60,955 nt of DNA from Pontiellaceae bacterium B12227 (GTDB lineage: Bacteria; Verrucomicrobiota; Kiritimatiellia; Kiritimatiellales; Pontiellaceae), in NCBI GenBank assembly GCA_029432775.1, contig JAROAZ010000032.1, positions 1 through 60,955 of the forward strand, given 5' to 3'. Position numbers and translations under genes: made by a program. The notes beneath the pieces are model-generated. The model worked only from the letters and a program-made list of their open reading frames with translations. It had not been told where the DNA came from and searched no databases. The stretch's first letter is position 1; each line of letters begins with the position of its first letter. This document shows, one piece after another, positions 17,298-25,399 of the stretch.

Positions 17298-20200
17298 ATG
17301 AACAGCATTAAGGAAAAATTCAAGGGGCCGATCGCGTGGATGGTCAAGAACCCGGTCGCGGCCAACCTGCTGATGATCCTCTGCCTGGTGGGCGGCTTCG
17401 CCTCCTTCAAAGGGCTCAAACAGGAAGTCTTCCCCGACATCAGTGCCGATATGGTCACTGTCCGCGTCTCCTATCCGGGCGGTACGCCCGAAGAGATGGA
17501 ACAGAGCGTCTGCCTTGTGGCCGAGGAAGCCATGCGCGGCATCGAAGGCGTTTTCGAGGTAACCTCCCGGGCGGGCGAAGGTTCCGCCACCGTAACCGCC
17601 GAGCTGCTCGAGGGCGTTGACCGCATCAAGGTCTACCAGGACATCAAGAGCGAGATCGACCGCGTGACCACCTTCCCGGATGGTGCCGAACGCCCTGTGG
17701 TTGCGCTCGCCGCCCGGCTGCGCGAGGCCATGACCCTCATACTCTATGGCGACGCCTCAGACGTCACCCTGCGAAATCTCGCCGAACAGGTGCGCAACCG
17801 CCTGTTGCAGAGCGAGAACATCACCCAGGTTGAACTCGACGGCACGCGGGACCTTGAAATCAGCGTAGAGGTCTCGCAGGACAAGCTGCGCGAGTTTGGC
17901 CTGACCCACCAGTCGTTGGCCCAGAATATCAACACACAGTCGCGCGAGATTTCCGGTGGCGGCATCAAGACCGAGAGCGGTGAAACGCTGTTGCGCATGC
18001 AGGAGCGCCGCAACTACGGCACCGACTTCGCACAGACGCCGGTGCTTGCCACCGAAGAAGGAACCACGTTGACGCTCGGAGAAATCGGAGACGTGGTAGA
18101 CGGCTTCGAGGATTCCGATATCTTTGCCAACTATAACGGCAAGCCCGCCATCATGCTGGAGATCTATCGCGTGGGCGACCAAACCCCCACCCAGATATCG
18201 GAATCGGTTAAAGAGTTGCTACCGCAGATCGAAGAGCAGTTGCCCGAAGGCATCGGCATCGACATTCTTCAAGACCGCACCAAAATCTTTTTCCAGCGCG
18301 CCAGCTTGTTGCTGCGCAACGGCGGGCTCGGATTGCTGCTTGTGCTGTTCGTGCTCGGCTTCTTCCTTGAAATACGTCTGGCGTTCTGGGTCGCCATGGG
18401 TATCCCGATTTCCTTCCTCGGCGCCATGTTGCTGATGCCGTTCACCGGGCTCTCGATCAACATGATCACCATGTTCGCCTTCATCATTTCGCTGGGTATC
18501 GTGGTGGACGACGCCATTGTGGTCGGCGAAAATATCTACCACAACCTGCAGGATGGAATGAACGGCGAAAAAGCCGCGATCCTGGGCGCGCGCCAGGTCT
18601 GCTCTCCGGTCGGCTTCAGTATTCTGACCAACATTGTTGCATTCGTTCCGCTGATGGTCATGCCGGGTTCCATGGGCCGTATCATGGGCATGCTGCCCAT
18701 CGTCGTGATTTCGGTGTTCCTCATCTCCTGGCTCGAAAGCCTCTATATCCTCCCCGCCCACCTCAGCCACGTCCGTAAGAAAGAACCGACCGGCCTCTTC
18801 GGGATGCTGCACCGCTTCCAGCAGAAATTCAGCCACGCTTTCCGCAACTGGGTGCGCACGAAGTATGGCCCGTTCCTCGACTACTGCCTGTCGCACCGCT
18901 ATGTCGTCATTTGCATCGCGCTCGCCGTGCTGATGCTGGTCGGCGGCTATTGGTTCAGTGGCCGCATGGGCTTCTCCATGTTCACCACAGTGGAATCCGA
19001 CTATGCCAGCGCCTCGGCCTCCCTGCCGTTCGGCTCTCCGGTTGAGAAAACGGAAGCCGTTGCCGACAAGCTGGTCAAGGGTGCGCAGGAAGTCCTGGCC
19101 GAAACCGGGCACCCCGAACTCGTCGAAGGCATCTTCGCCAACGTCGGGCGCAGTGGAGCGCATACCTGTTCAGTGCGCGTCTACCTCGCCGATCCCGAAA
19201 TCCGCGATGAAATCATGGGCACCGAAGCATTCGTACAGGCCTGGCGCAAGAAAGTCGGCCAGATTCCCGGCGTCCGCTTCATCCGCTACGCCTCCGACGA
19301 AGGTGGCCCCGGTCGCGGCCCCGCGCTTGAGGTCGAACTGCGCCACGAGGATATCCGCACGCTCGAGAGTGCCGCTCAGACCCTCGCCGCCGAGCTGGCC
19401 AACTATCCGCTCGTGCAGGATGTCGATGACGGAGTACAGGAAGGTAAGACCCAGTTCGACTTCACCATGAAGCCGGAGGCCATCAGCCTCGGCCTTTCCG
19501 CCTCCGATGTCGGCCGCCAGGTGCGCGCCGCTTTCGAGGGCACCGAAGTGCTCCGCCAGCAGCGGGGCCGCAACGAGGTGAAGGTCAAAGTCCGCCTGCC
19601 CAAGGAGGAGCGCACCAAAATGCACAACTTTGAAAACTTTATCCTGCGTACGCCCGACGGCGGCGAAGTGATGCTTTCCGACGTGGTCGATGTTAACGTG
19701 GGGAAATCCTATACCACCATCAACCGCCGCAACGGCATGCGTACCCTCACCGTCGTGGCCGACGTCCGCCCGAAATCCAAGGCGGGCGAGGTGATGGCCA
19801 AGCTCAACCTCGACTATTTCCCCCAACTGGCCAGCCAGTTCCCGGGCCTCGACTATAGCTACGAAGGCCGCACCGCCGACCAGCGCGAAAGTTTCGGCAG
19901 CATGAAAATCACGATTCCGCTCGTGCTGCTCTGCATCTACGCCCTGCTCGCCATCCCGTTCCGCAGCTATTCGCAGCCGCTCATCGTGATGGTGGCGATT
20001 CCGTTCGGGATCATCGGTGCTGTTATCGGCCACCTGATTCTCGGCTATTCGATGACTATGATAGGCATCATCGGTATGATCGCGCTTTCGGGCGTGGTGG
20101 TGAACGATGCGCTGGTGCTGATCAGCTTTGCCAACGAACGCCGCGCCGACCACGCCAACGCGCACGATGCGGTCGTTTCAGCCGGTATCCAGCGCTTCCG

Positions 20201-20411
20201 GCCGATCCTGCTCACCACCTTGACCACCTTCGGCGGCCTGATGCCGATGATGCTCGAAACCTCGCGACAGGCCAAGTTCCTGATCCCGATGGCCATCTCG
20301 CTCGGCTTCGGGATCCTCTTCGCCACCTTCATCGCGTTGCTGCTCGTCCCCTGCCTCTACATGGTGATCGACGACTGCGGACGCCTGAAACGATGGTTGC
20401 TGAACCACTAA
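17298..20411 (+). CDS. RND efflux permease (AcrB/HAE1-like), operon 1
   Basis: A 1037-residue inner membrane pump, normal length. The layout is twelve membrane segments with two large periplasmic loops. The proton-relay pair in segment 4 is present (GIVVDDAIVVGEN), and the matching C-terminal repeat has GVVVNDALVLISF. It starts three bases after the adaptor gene. With the neighbouring adaptor and channel it should pump toxic or amphiphilic compounds, or possibly metal chelates, out of the cell. It is about as long as its paralogue at 25389 and similar throughout. Confidence 0.95.
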   Translation: MNSIKEKFKGPIAWMVKNPVAANLLMILCLVGGFASFKGLKQEVFPDISADMVTVRVSYPGGTPEEMEQSVCLVAEEAMRGIEGVFEVTSRAGEGSATVTAELLEGVDRIKVYQDIKSEIDRVTTFPDGAERPVVALAARLREAMTLILYGDASDVTLRNLAEQVRNRLLQSENITQVELDGTRDLEISVEVSQDKLREFGLTHQSLAQNINTQSREISGGGIKTESGETLLRMQERRNYGTDFAQTPVLATEEGTTLTLGEIGDVVDGFEDSDIFANYNGKPAIMLEIYRVGDQTPTQISESVKELLPQIEEQLPEGIGIDILQDRTKIFFQRASLLLRNGGLGLLLVLFVLGFFLEIRLAFWVAMGIPISFLGAMLLMPFTGLSINMITMFAFIISLGIVVDDAIVVGENIYHNLQDGMNGEKAAILGARQVCSPVGFSILTNIVAFVPLMVMPGSMGRIMGMLPIVVISVFLISWLESLYILPAHLSHVRKKEPTGLFGMLHRFQQKFSHAFRNWVRTKYGPFLDYCLSHRYVVICIALAVLMLVGGYWFSGRMGFSMFTTVESDYASASASLPFGSPVEKTEAVADKLVKGAQEVLAETGHPELVEGIFANVGRSGAHTCSVRVYLADPEIRDEIMGTEAFVQAWRKKVGQIPGVRFIRYASDEGGPGRGPALEVELRHEDIRTLESAAQTLAAELANYPLVQDVDDGVQEGKTQFDFTMKPEAISLGLSASDVGRQVRAAFEGTEVLRQQRGRNEVKVKVRLPKEERTKMHNFENFILRTPDGGEVMLSDVVDVNVGKSYTTINRRNGMRTLTVVADVRPKSKAGEVMAKLNLDYFPQLASQFPGLDYSYEGRTADQRESFGSMKITIPLVLLCIYALLAIPFRSYSQPLIVMVAIPFGIIGAVIGHLILGYSMTMIGIIGMIALSGVVVNDALVLISFANERRADHANAHDAVVSAGIQRFRPILLTTLTTFGGLMPMMLETSRQAKFLIPMAISLGFGILFATFIALLLVPCLYMVIDDCGRLKRWLLNH

Positions 20412-20505
20412 GGTAAGAACAAGGACCGACCCAGGCGACCAGACAGAAACTTCCAGACAGTGGAAAAATCTGTCACATATCCAACTCATGCGCCAATATG
20501 GGTGT

Positions 20506-21036
20506 ATGAACGATACGAATACATTGAACTTTGATTTGCTGGTGCGAGAACATCAGGCCGGATTACGGGCCTTTATCCGTGCGCTGGGTACGGATGAGGC
20601 CTGGGTGGATGACCTCGCCCAGGAAGCCTTTATTATTGCATACAAAAAACGGGGCCAATTCCGGAAGGATGAGGACTTCGGCAAATGGCTACGCGGTATT
20701 GCACGGCGACTGGTGATGGGCGAACGAAGCAAAAGCGCCCGCCGGTACCGGATTCTGCACGACGGTATCACAGATATCCTTCTCAGCCTGGGCATCGAAA
20801 AGCATGAGCCCGCGCCCGGCCGCGTGAAAGCCGTTGAAACCATGAAAGGCTGTGTCGAACAACTGCCCGAAGCGCAGCGTGAATTGCTTAAAAACCGCTA
20901 CCAGGAAGGGCGCCAGGCCAAAGAAATCGCCACCGAACTGAAATCCACTGCCGCCGCCATCCGCAAACAACTCCAGCGTATCAGGGCGGCTGTGCGCAGG
21001 TGCATGGAACATAAAATCAGCGAGGTGGCCTCATGA
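20506..21036 (+). CDS. ECF-type RNA polymerase sigma factor (Planctomycete/Verrucomicrobia style)
   Basis: 176 residues from MNDT; an in-frame Met six codons upstream is possible. Region 2 is at about 10-80 (LVREHQAGLRAFIRALG, DDLAQEAFIIAYKK) and region 4 at about 115-168 (LPEAQRELLKNRYQEGRQAK). It directs RNA polymerase to a stress or envelope regulon. Its stop overlaps the next gene's ATG (ATGA), the usual coupling of a sigma factor with its anti-sigma factor. An exact TTCCA palindrome (20451-20465) lies 41 bp upstream of the start. Confidence 0.9.
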   Translation: MNDTNTLNFDLLVREHQAGLRAFIRALGTDEAWVDDLAQEAFIIAYKKRGQFRKDEDFGKWLRGIARRLVMGERSKSARRYRILHDGITDILLSLGIEKHEPAPGRVKAVETMKGCVEQLPEAQRELLKNRYQEGRQAKEIATELKSTAAAIRKQLQRIRAAVRRCMEHKISEVAS

Positions 21037-21689
21037 CCCGCTACGAAGATCTCCTCTCCCTATACCTCGATGGCGAACCGACCGAAGCGGAGCTGAATGA
21101 ACTGGCTGAACTGCTGAAAAATGATCAAAAGCTCGCCGTCGATTTCCGGGAAGAACTGCTCATTTGGGAGGCGTGGTCGCAGGAAACCGTTCCGGAGCGC
21201 TCTGCCGAAGCCTTTCTGGCCGGATTTCACACCCGCTTGCGGGCCGAAGACGATGCGGGCGATTTTGAACTGATGGTCACCAAACAACTGAAAGAACGGA
21301 GAAATCCATTTCTATGGCAGCCGATCTTCGCCATTGCCGCCGTCCTGGTCATTCTCCTTTCGCTGAGTGTCATCTTTAATCCGGCTGATATCCATACGGG
21401 GCTCGTCGCCACGGCCGAAGCCGGCACCGTGCATATTCATGGCGAATGTGTCTGCATGCACTGCACACTCAACAAGGCGGACCGTTGCAGAAAAGCCCTT
21501 CGTTATACCGATGAAAACGGAACCGTTCATCTCATCCCCATGAAAAAATCAGAATGCCTGCAGCAGCATAAAGGCTGCTTCTGCCGCGGTCCCACACCCG
21601 TGCTGATTGAGGGTAAACTGGTTGAAGAAAATGGCGAGAAAATGCTCATTGCAACCTCTCTCGTCATCGAAGAGGAGAAATCGCTTTAA
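21033..21689 (+). CDS. Membrane anti-sigma-like protein with a Cys-rich outer domain
   Basis: A 218-residue protein. The N-terminal part is acidic and helical (LYLDGEPTEAELNELAELLK), as in sigma regulators of this bacterial group, but lacks the HxxxCxxC zinc motif. One membrane segment lies at about 90-112 (FAIAAVLVILLSLSVIF). The outer part has seven cysteines (GECVCMHC, DRCRK, SECLQQ, GCFCRG) and a histidine pair (VHIHGEC). That suggests metal or redox sensing with a signal passed to the sigma factor inside. The sensing role is inferred from layout; the family is unknown to me. Confidence 0.75.
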   Translation: MTRYEDLLSLYLDGEPTEAELNELAELLKNDQKLAVDFREELLIWEAWSQETVPERSAEAFLAGFHTRLRAEDDAGDFELMVTKQLKERRNPFLWQPIFAIAAVLVILLSLSVIFNPADIHTGLVATAEAGTVHIHGECVCMHCTLNKADRCRKALRYTDENGTVHLIPMKKSECLQQHKGCFCRGPTPVLIEGKLVEENGEKMLIATSLVIEEEKSL

Positions 21690-21770
21690 AAAAAGTATGA
21701 TTGCATGTCACGTTCCGAATATTGGAAACAAAGTAGGTATAACAATTCATTAACCCCCAGGAGCTACACC

Positions 21771-21977
21771 ATGAAAAGAATGATGAGTATTGCTGCAATC
21801 GCGTTGTTTATGGCCGGATCATCGGCATTTGCCTGTGGCAGCTGCGGCTGTTCGGCCAAAAAAGCAGACAAAGCCAAGACCGAATGCAAAACCTGCAAAG
21901 AAGGAAAAGAATGCAAAGCCTGCGACGCTAAAAAAGCCGAAGCGAAGAAAGCTTCCTGCTCTAGCTGCAAGAAATAA
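21771..21977 (+). CDS. Small exported Cys/Lys-rich protein (metallothionein-like)
   Basis: A 68-residue protein. I placed the start at MKRMMSIAAIALFMAG because an excellent AGGAG precedes it and a signal peptide begins there; the longer frame from 21705 is spurious. After the cleavage site (likely SAFA, about residue 20) come ten cysteines, mostly as CxxC or CxC (CGSCGCS, CKTCKEGKECKACD, CSSCKK) separated by lysine. This composition suggests metal binding in the periplasm. It follows the sigma/anti-sigma pair by 81 bases, which contain a one-mismatch TTCCA palindrome (21713), and ends at a terminator. It may be the main target of the sigma factor. Confidence 0.75.
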   Translation: MKRMMSIAAIALFMAGSSAFACGSCGCSAKKADKAKTECKTCKEGKECKACDAKKAEAKKASCSSCKK

Positions 21978-21999
21978 TAAGGGTTCTAAACCTTTCAAG

Positions 22000-22031
22000 C
22001 CTTCTCCAAATTCTGGAGGAGGTTTTTTTTT
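22000..22031 (+). terminator. Intrinsic terminator after the Cys-rich gene
   Basis: Arms CCTTCTCCA (22000-22008) and TGGAGGAGG (22014-22022) pair at 8 of 9 positions and are followed by nine Ts. The stem tip TCCA-AATTC-TGGA is a relative of the dispersed palindrome. It closes the sigma cassette before RND operon 2. Confidence 0.85.
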
Positions 22032-22034
22032 GGC

Positions 22035-22133
22035 ATTTAAAATGCTCATTTAAAATAGAATGACAGGTCCGTTGACAATAAATGAGGGGCTTCGTACGTT
22101 ACTCTCCTGTCATTTAAAATGAGCATTTTAAAT
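22035..22133 (+). promoter_or_regulatory. Promoter of RND operon 2 bracketed by paired operators
   Basis: Two 22-bp inverted copies (22035-22056 and 22112-22133) match at 21 of 22 positions. The right one is a perfect palindrome, ATTTAAAATG with its complement. Between them TTGACA (22072-22077) is followed after 17 bases by TACGTT (22095-22100). The spacing to the ATG at 22134 equals that of operon 1 (33 bases after the -10). The operator sequence differs from operon 1 (TTTAAAATG core against TTCAAAT core), which suggests the two regulators recognise different sites. Confidence 0.85.
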
Positions 22134-22772
22134 ATGGATAAGAAACAGAAAACTAAAGTCCGGCTGGTTCAGGCTGCCGCGGATATTTTTTCGGAAAAGG
22201 GTTTCCGGGAAGCCACTGTGGCTGAGATTTGTGAACAGGCGGAAGCCAATATTGCCGCTGTGAATTATCATTTCGGCGATAAATCCAGCCTCTACAAGGC
22301 GGTTTGGGACTATCTACACCAGGCCACCCTTGAACAATTTCCGGTTCCGGAAACTCACACCGAAATCGGGGCCGAACGCTGGCTTCGCCAATTCCTGCGC
22401 TCTCGCCTGATGCGGATTATGGCCGAAGGTCCCTCCGGCCTGTATCCCAAACTGATTCACCGCGAGATGACTGAAATCACCGCTGAGCATGAATATCTCT
22501 TCGTCACCTATCTTCGCCCCAACCGGCTTCGCGTGCGTAGTGCCATTGCTGATTTTATAGAACAGTCCATAAGCGAAGAACAGCTGAGCGTCGCTACACT
22601 CAACTTTATGGGCGTCCATATCTCTATGAACGTCGGTTATCAGAAACATATCAAAAATCCGGCGCTCCAGAAAAAATTCCCGGCCAACCTTAACTCCGAG
22701 ATCCTGCTTCAGCAGGCCGAATCATTCGCAATCGGCGGCCTTAAGGAAGTGAAAAAAGGGTTAAACTCATGA
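22134..22772 (+). CDS. TetR/AcrR-family repressor of RND operon 2
   Basis: 212 residues from MDKKQKTKVRL. The frame also has an ATG at 22119, but that one lies inside the operator. The 22134 start has the same distance from the -10 as its paralogue and was preferred. The helix-turn-helix is ADIFSEKGFREATVAEICEQ with the shared AEANIAAVNYHFGDKS segment. The C-terminal domain matches the regulator at 13961 (LIHREMTEITAEHEY, LNFMGVHISMNV). It is expected to repress this operon. Its stop overlaps the next gene (ATGA). Confidence 0.92.
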   Translation: MDKKQKTKVRLVQAAADIFSEKGFREATVAEICEQAEANIAAVNYHFGDKSSLYKAVWDYLHQATLEQFPVPETHTEIGAERWLRQFLRSRLMRIMAEGPSGLYPKLIHREMTEITAEHEYLFVTYLRPNRLRVRSAIADFIEQSISEEQLSVATLNFMGVHISMNVGYQKHIKNPALQKKFPANLNSEILLQQAESFAIGGLKEVKKGLNS

Positions 22773-24193
22773 GAACCGTTTTACGAACCGCTCCCCTGCT
22801 TGCTTTCGGCCTGCTGACTTCCTGTGCGCTCTATGCCCCGGACGAACGAACCGATCTGAATACGGATATTCAATCTCAATTTTCGCTCTATTCGGAAACG
22901 GAAATGGACACCACCAACCGATGGTGGGAAAACTTCCAATCCCTGGAACTTAATAATCTGATTGATGAAGCGCTCACGAACAGCCCCACCATCCAGCAGT
23001 CGTGGGCCCGTCTTGCCCAGGCCGATGCGGCCGCCGCCAAGGCCGGTGCGGCACGCTATCCGACCGCAGATTATGGAGCCAGCACGTCCGGCAATAAACG
23101 GGAAACCACGTTGGGACAGAATCCAGGACGTAGCTCCTATCACAACTATGACCTCGGCCTTTCGGCGGCCTATGAGGTGGATCTTTGGGGCCGTGTAAAA
23201 TCACAAACGGAAGCCGCGGCATTCGATCTTGCAGCCTCCCGCGAACAATTGAAGACGGCAGCCATCACGCTCTCCTCTCGCGTCGCGCTTTCCTGGACAG
23301 CGATCCTGGCCCAGCGCCTGCAGACCGAGGTGATTCGCCTGCAGCTGGAGTCGAATAAAACTTCGTTGGAACTGATCGAAATGCGTTTCCGGAAATCGCA
23401 GTCCACCGCACTCGATGTCTACCAGCAGCGCCAGACCGTGGCCGGAACCGAAGCCCTGATTCCCCGCGCGGAGCTCACCGAACAGCTCCAGCGAAATGAA
23501 CTCGCCGTATTGCTTGGCCGCTCCGACTTCCAGGCATTGGAAGTTGCGCAAAGCACGCTTCCAACCCTTTCAGAGCTTCCGGCGATTGGACTTCCGGCTG
23601 ATGTGCTGGCCAACCGTCCTGATGTCCGTGCAGCCGGGCTTCAGCTGCAGTCGGCCGACTGGCAGGTGAGCGCCGCCCGGGCCGATCGGCTTCCGGCCAT
23701 CCGCCTGACCGCATCCGCCAGCTACGGCGGCAATGCCATCGACTCTTCCGATATATTCGACAACTGGCTGGCCTCGCTGGCCGGCAGCATTACCGGACCG
23801 ATTTTTGACGGAGGACGGCGTAAAGCCGAAGTGGCCCGCACCCGGGCCGTGGTCGATGAACGCCTTGCGGCCTATAAGGAAACGGTGCTCAATGCCATTA
23901 AAGAGGTAGAAGACGCCCTTATTTCTGAAACAAAGCAACGCGAATATATTGAAAAGGTCGATGCCCGTCTCACGGCGGCGCGCCGTTCCTATGAAGAATC
24001 GATCAACCGCTATCGCAACGGATTGATTGAATATACGACTGTACTGATTCAGCTCAATACCCTCCAGAATCTGGAACGCGATCGCATCGTGGCGCAATAT
24101 ACGCTGCTGCAATACCGCATCAACCTTTACCGCGCTCTGGGCGGAAGCTGGACCGAAGAACTGCCTGCCGTATCTTTTAATAATGAGGACTGA
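22769..24193 (+). CDS. RND outer membrane factor lipoprotein (NodT/TolC type), operon 2
   Basis: A 474-residue lipoprotein with a signal peptide and lipobox (LLTSC, Cys19). The channel family pieces are YEVDLWGRVKS, NRPDVRAAGLQLQSADWQ and GPIFDGGRRKAEVAR. It is paralogous to the protein at 14611 but clearly diverged. A dispersed palindrome at 23528-23542 is translated as FQALE. It is translationally coupled to the repressor gene, and the adaptor starts three bases after it. Confidence 0.93.
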   Translation: MRTVLRTAPLLAFGLLTSCALYAPDERTDLNTDIQSQFSLYSETEMDTTNRWWENFQSLELNNLIDEALTNSPTIQQSWARLAQADAAAAKAGAARYPTADYGASTSGNKRETTLGQNPGRSSYHNYDLGLSAAYEVDLWGRVKSQTEAAAFDLAASREQLKTAAITLSSRVALSWTAILAQRLQTEVIRLQLESNKTSLELIEMRFRKSQSTALDVYQQRQTVAGTEALIPRAELTEQLQRNELAVLLGRSDFQALEVAQSTLPTLSELPAIGLPADVLANRPDVRAAGLQLQSADWQVSAARADRLPAIRLTASASYGGNAIDSSDIFDNWLASLAGSITGPIFDGGRRKAEVARTRAVVDERLAAYKETVLNAIKEVEDALISETKQREYIEKVDARLTAARRSYEESINRYRNGLIEYTTVLIQLNTLQNLERDRIVAQYTLLQYRINLYRALGGSWTEELPAVSFNNED

Positions 24194-24196
24194 CCC

Positions 24197-25399
24197 ATGA
24201 ATCTGATTAGAAAAATCATTCTTCCCATCCTGTTCATTCTGATTGCCCTGGCCGTAGGGAATATTATTATCAAAACCACCAAAAAGCCGGAAAAGAAACG
24301 CCCCCAGCGCACGGCCTATACCGTTGAAGTGGTCCCGCTTAAATCCGGACAGCAAACGGTCCGGCTGCAAGCAACGGGAACGGTGACTCCGGCCATCGAC
24401 ATCATGCTGCGGGCGCGTGTGGCCGGCGAAATTATTGAAGTGGCCCCGGAGTTTATCGAGGGCGGCACATTCCGGAAGGGCGACGTGATGCTGAAGATCG
24501 ATCCGCTTGACTACCAACTCGCACTCGAACAGAAAAAGGCCGCATTGGCCGAAGCGGAATATCAGCTGCAGCTTGAAAAAGGTCAGGGCGATATTGCCGC
24601 CCGCGAATGGGAACTTCTCGGTCCCGGCGATAACCCCTCCGAATCCGACCGCGAACTGGCACTGCGTATTCCGCATCTGAAATACCGTGCCGCCAAACTC
24701 GAAGCCGCGAAGGCCGAGCTGGAAAATGCAAAACTCGACCTCGCCCGCACCGAAATTCGCGCGCCCTTCAACGCCGTTGTCATCGAGCGGAAAACCGATC
24801 TCGGCACCCAGGCCACCCTACAGGATGCCCTGGCTTCTCTCGCCGGATCCGACCAGTACTATGTCCGAGCCTCCATTCCGGTGAAACAATTGAAGTGGAT
24901 CCAGTGCGATCCGGAAACCGGCTCCATGGCCACCATCATCCGGAACACCGGCGATGTCCGCCAGGGCCGAGTGGTGCGAATGGAGAGCGCACTGGAAGAA
25001 ATGGGCCGCATGGCCCGCATTATTATTGCCGTCGATCAGCCGACTGAAGGAGCGCACCCGCTGCTGCTGAACGAATATGTCCGCATCTCAATTGAAGGAA
25101 TGCCCGTGGAAAATGCCTTTCATATTCCACGCGAGGCCCTTCACGAAGATCGTCTGGTATGGCTTGCCGGAAAAGATGGCACACTTGAATTCCGCGACGT
25201 CCAGGTGGGCTGGCGCGATGCCACCGATGTCATTCTCACGGGCGGTGTTCAGGATGGCGAACGATTGATCCTGACCAATCTTTCCACCCCGATCAACGGA
25301 ATGCAGCTCCGTATTGAAGGCGAACCGATGCCGGAATCCGAAGGTGAAGGCGCGGGCAAGGGTCAATCCGGCAAAGGAATGAAAACCGATGAAAAATAA
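24197..25399 (+). CDS. RND periplasmic adaptor, operon 2
   Basis: A 400-residue protein with an N-terminal membrane anchor (IILPILFILIALAVGNIII). Barrel-sandwich, hairpin and beta-barrel domains are in the usual order (ARVAGEIIEVAPEFIEGG; LDLARTEIRAPFNAVVIE). The C-terminus is a short Gly/Glu/Lys tail (GEGAGKGQSGKGMK). The last codons overlap the permease start by 11 bases, so translation is coupled. Confidence 0.93.
   Translation: MNLIRKIILPILFILIALAVGNIIIKTTKKPEKKRPQRTAYTVEVVPLKSGQQTVRLQATGTVTPAIDIMLRARVAGEIIEVAPEFIEGGTFRKGDVMLKIDPLDYQLALEQKKAALAEAEYQLQLEKGQGDIAAREWELLGPGDNPSESDRELALRIPHLKYRAAKLEAAKAELENAKLDLARTEIRAPFNAVVIERKTDLGTQATLQDALASLAGSDQYYVRASIPVKQLKWIQCDPETGSMATIIRNTGDVRQGRVVRMESALEEMGRMARIIIAVDQPTEGAHPLLLNEYVRISIEGMPVENAFHIPREALHEDRLVWLAGKDGTLEFRDVQVGWRDATDVILTGGVQDGERLILTNLSTPINGMQLRIEGEPMPESEGEGAGKGQSGKGMKTDEK

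Noticed and set aside
18219..20165. Long His/Glu-rich minus-strand frames across the first RND permease
   Set aside because: They are codon-pattern shadows of a pump gene with intact motifs and no gap in its own frame.
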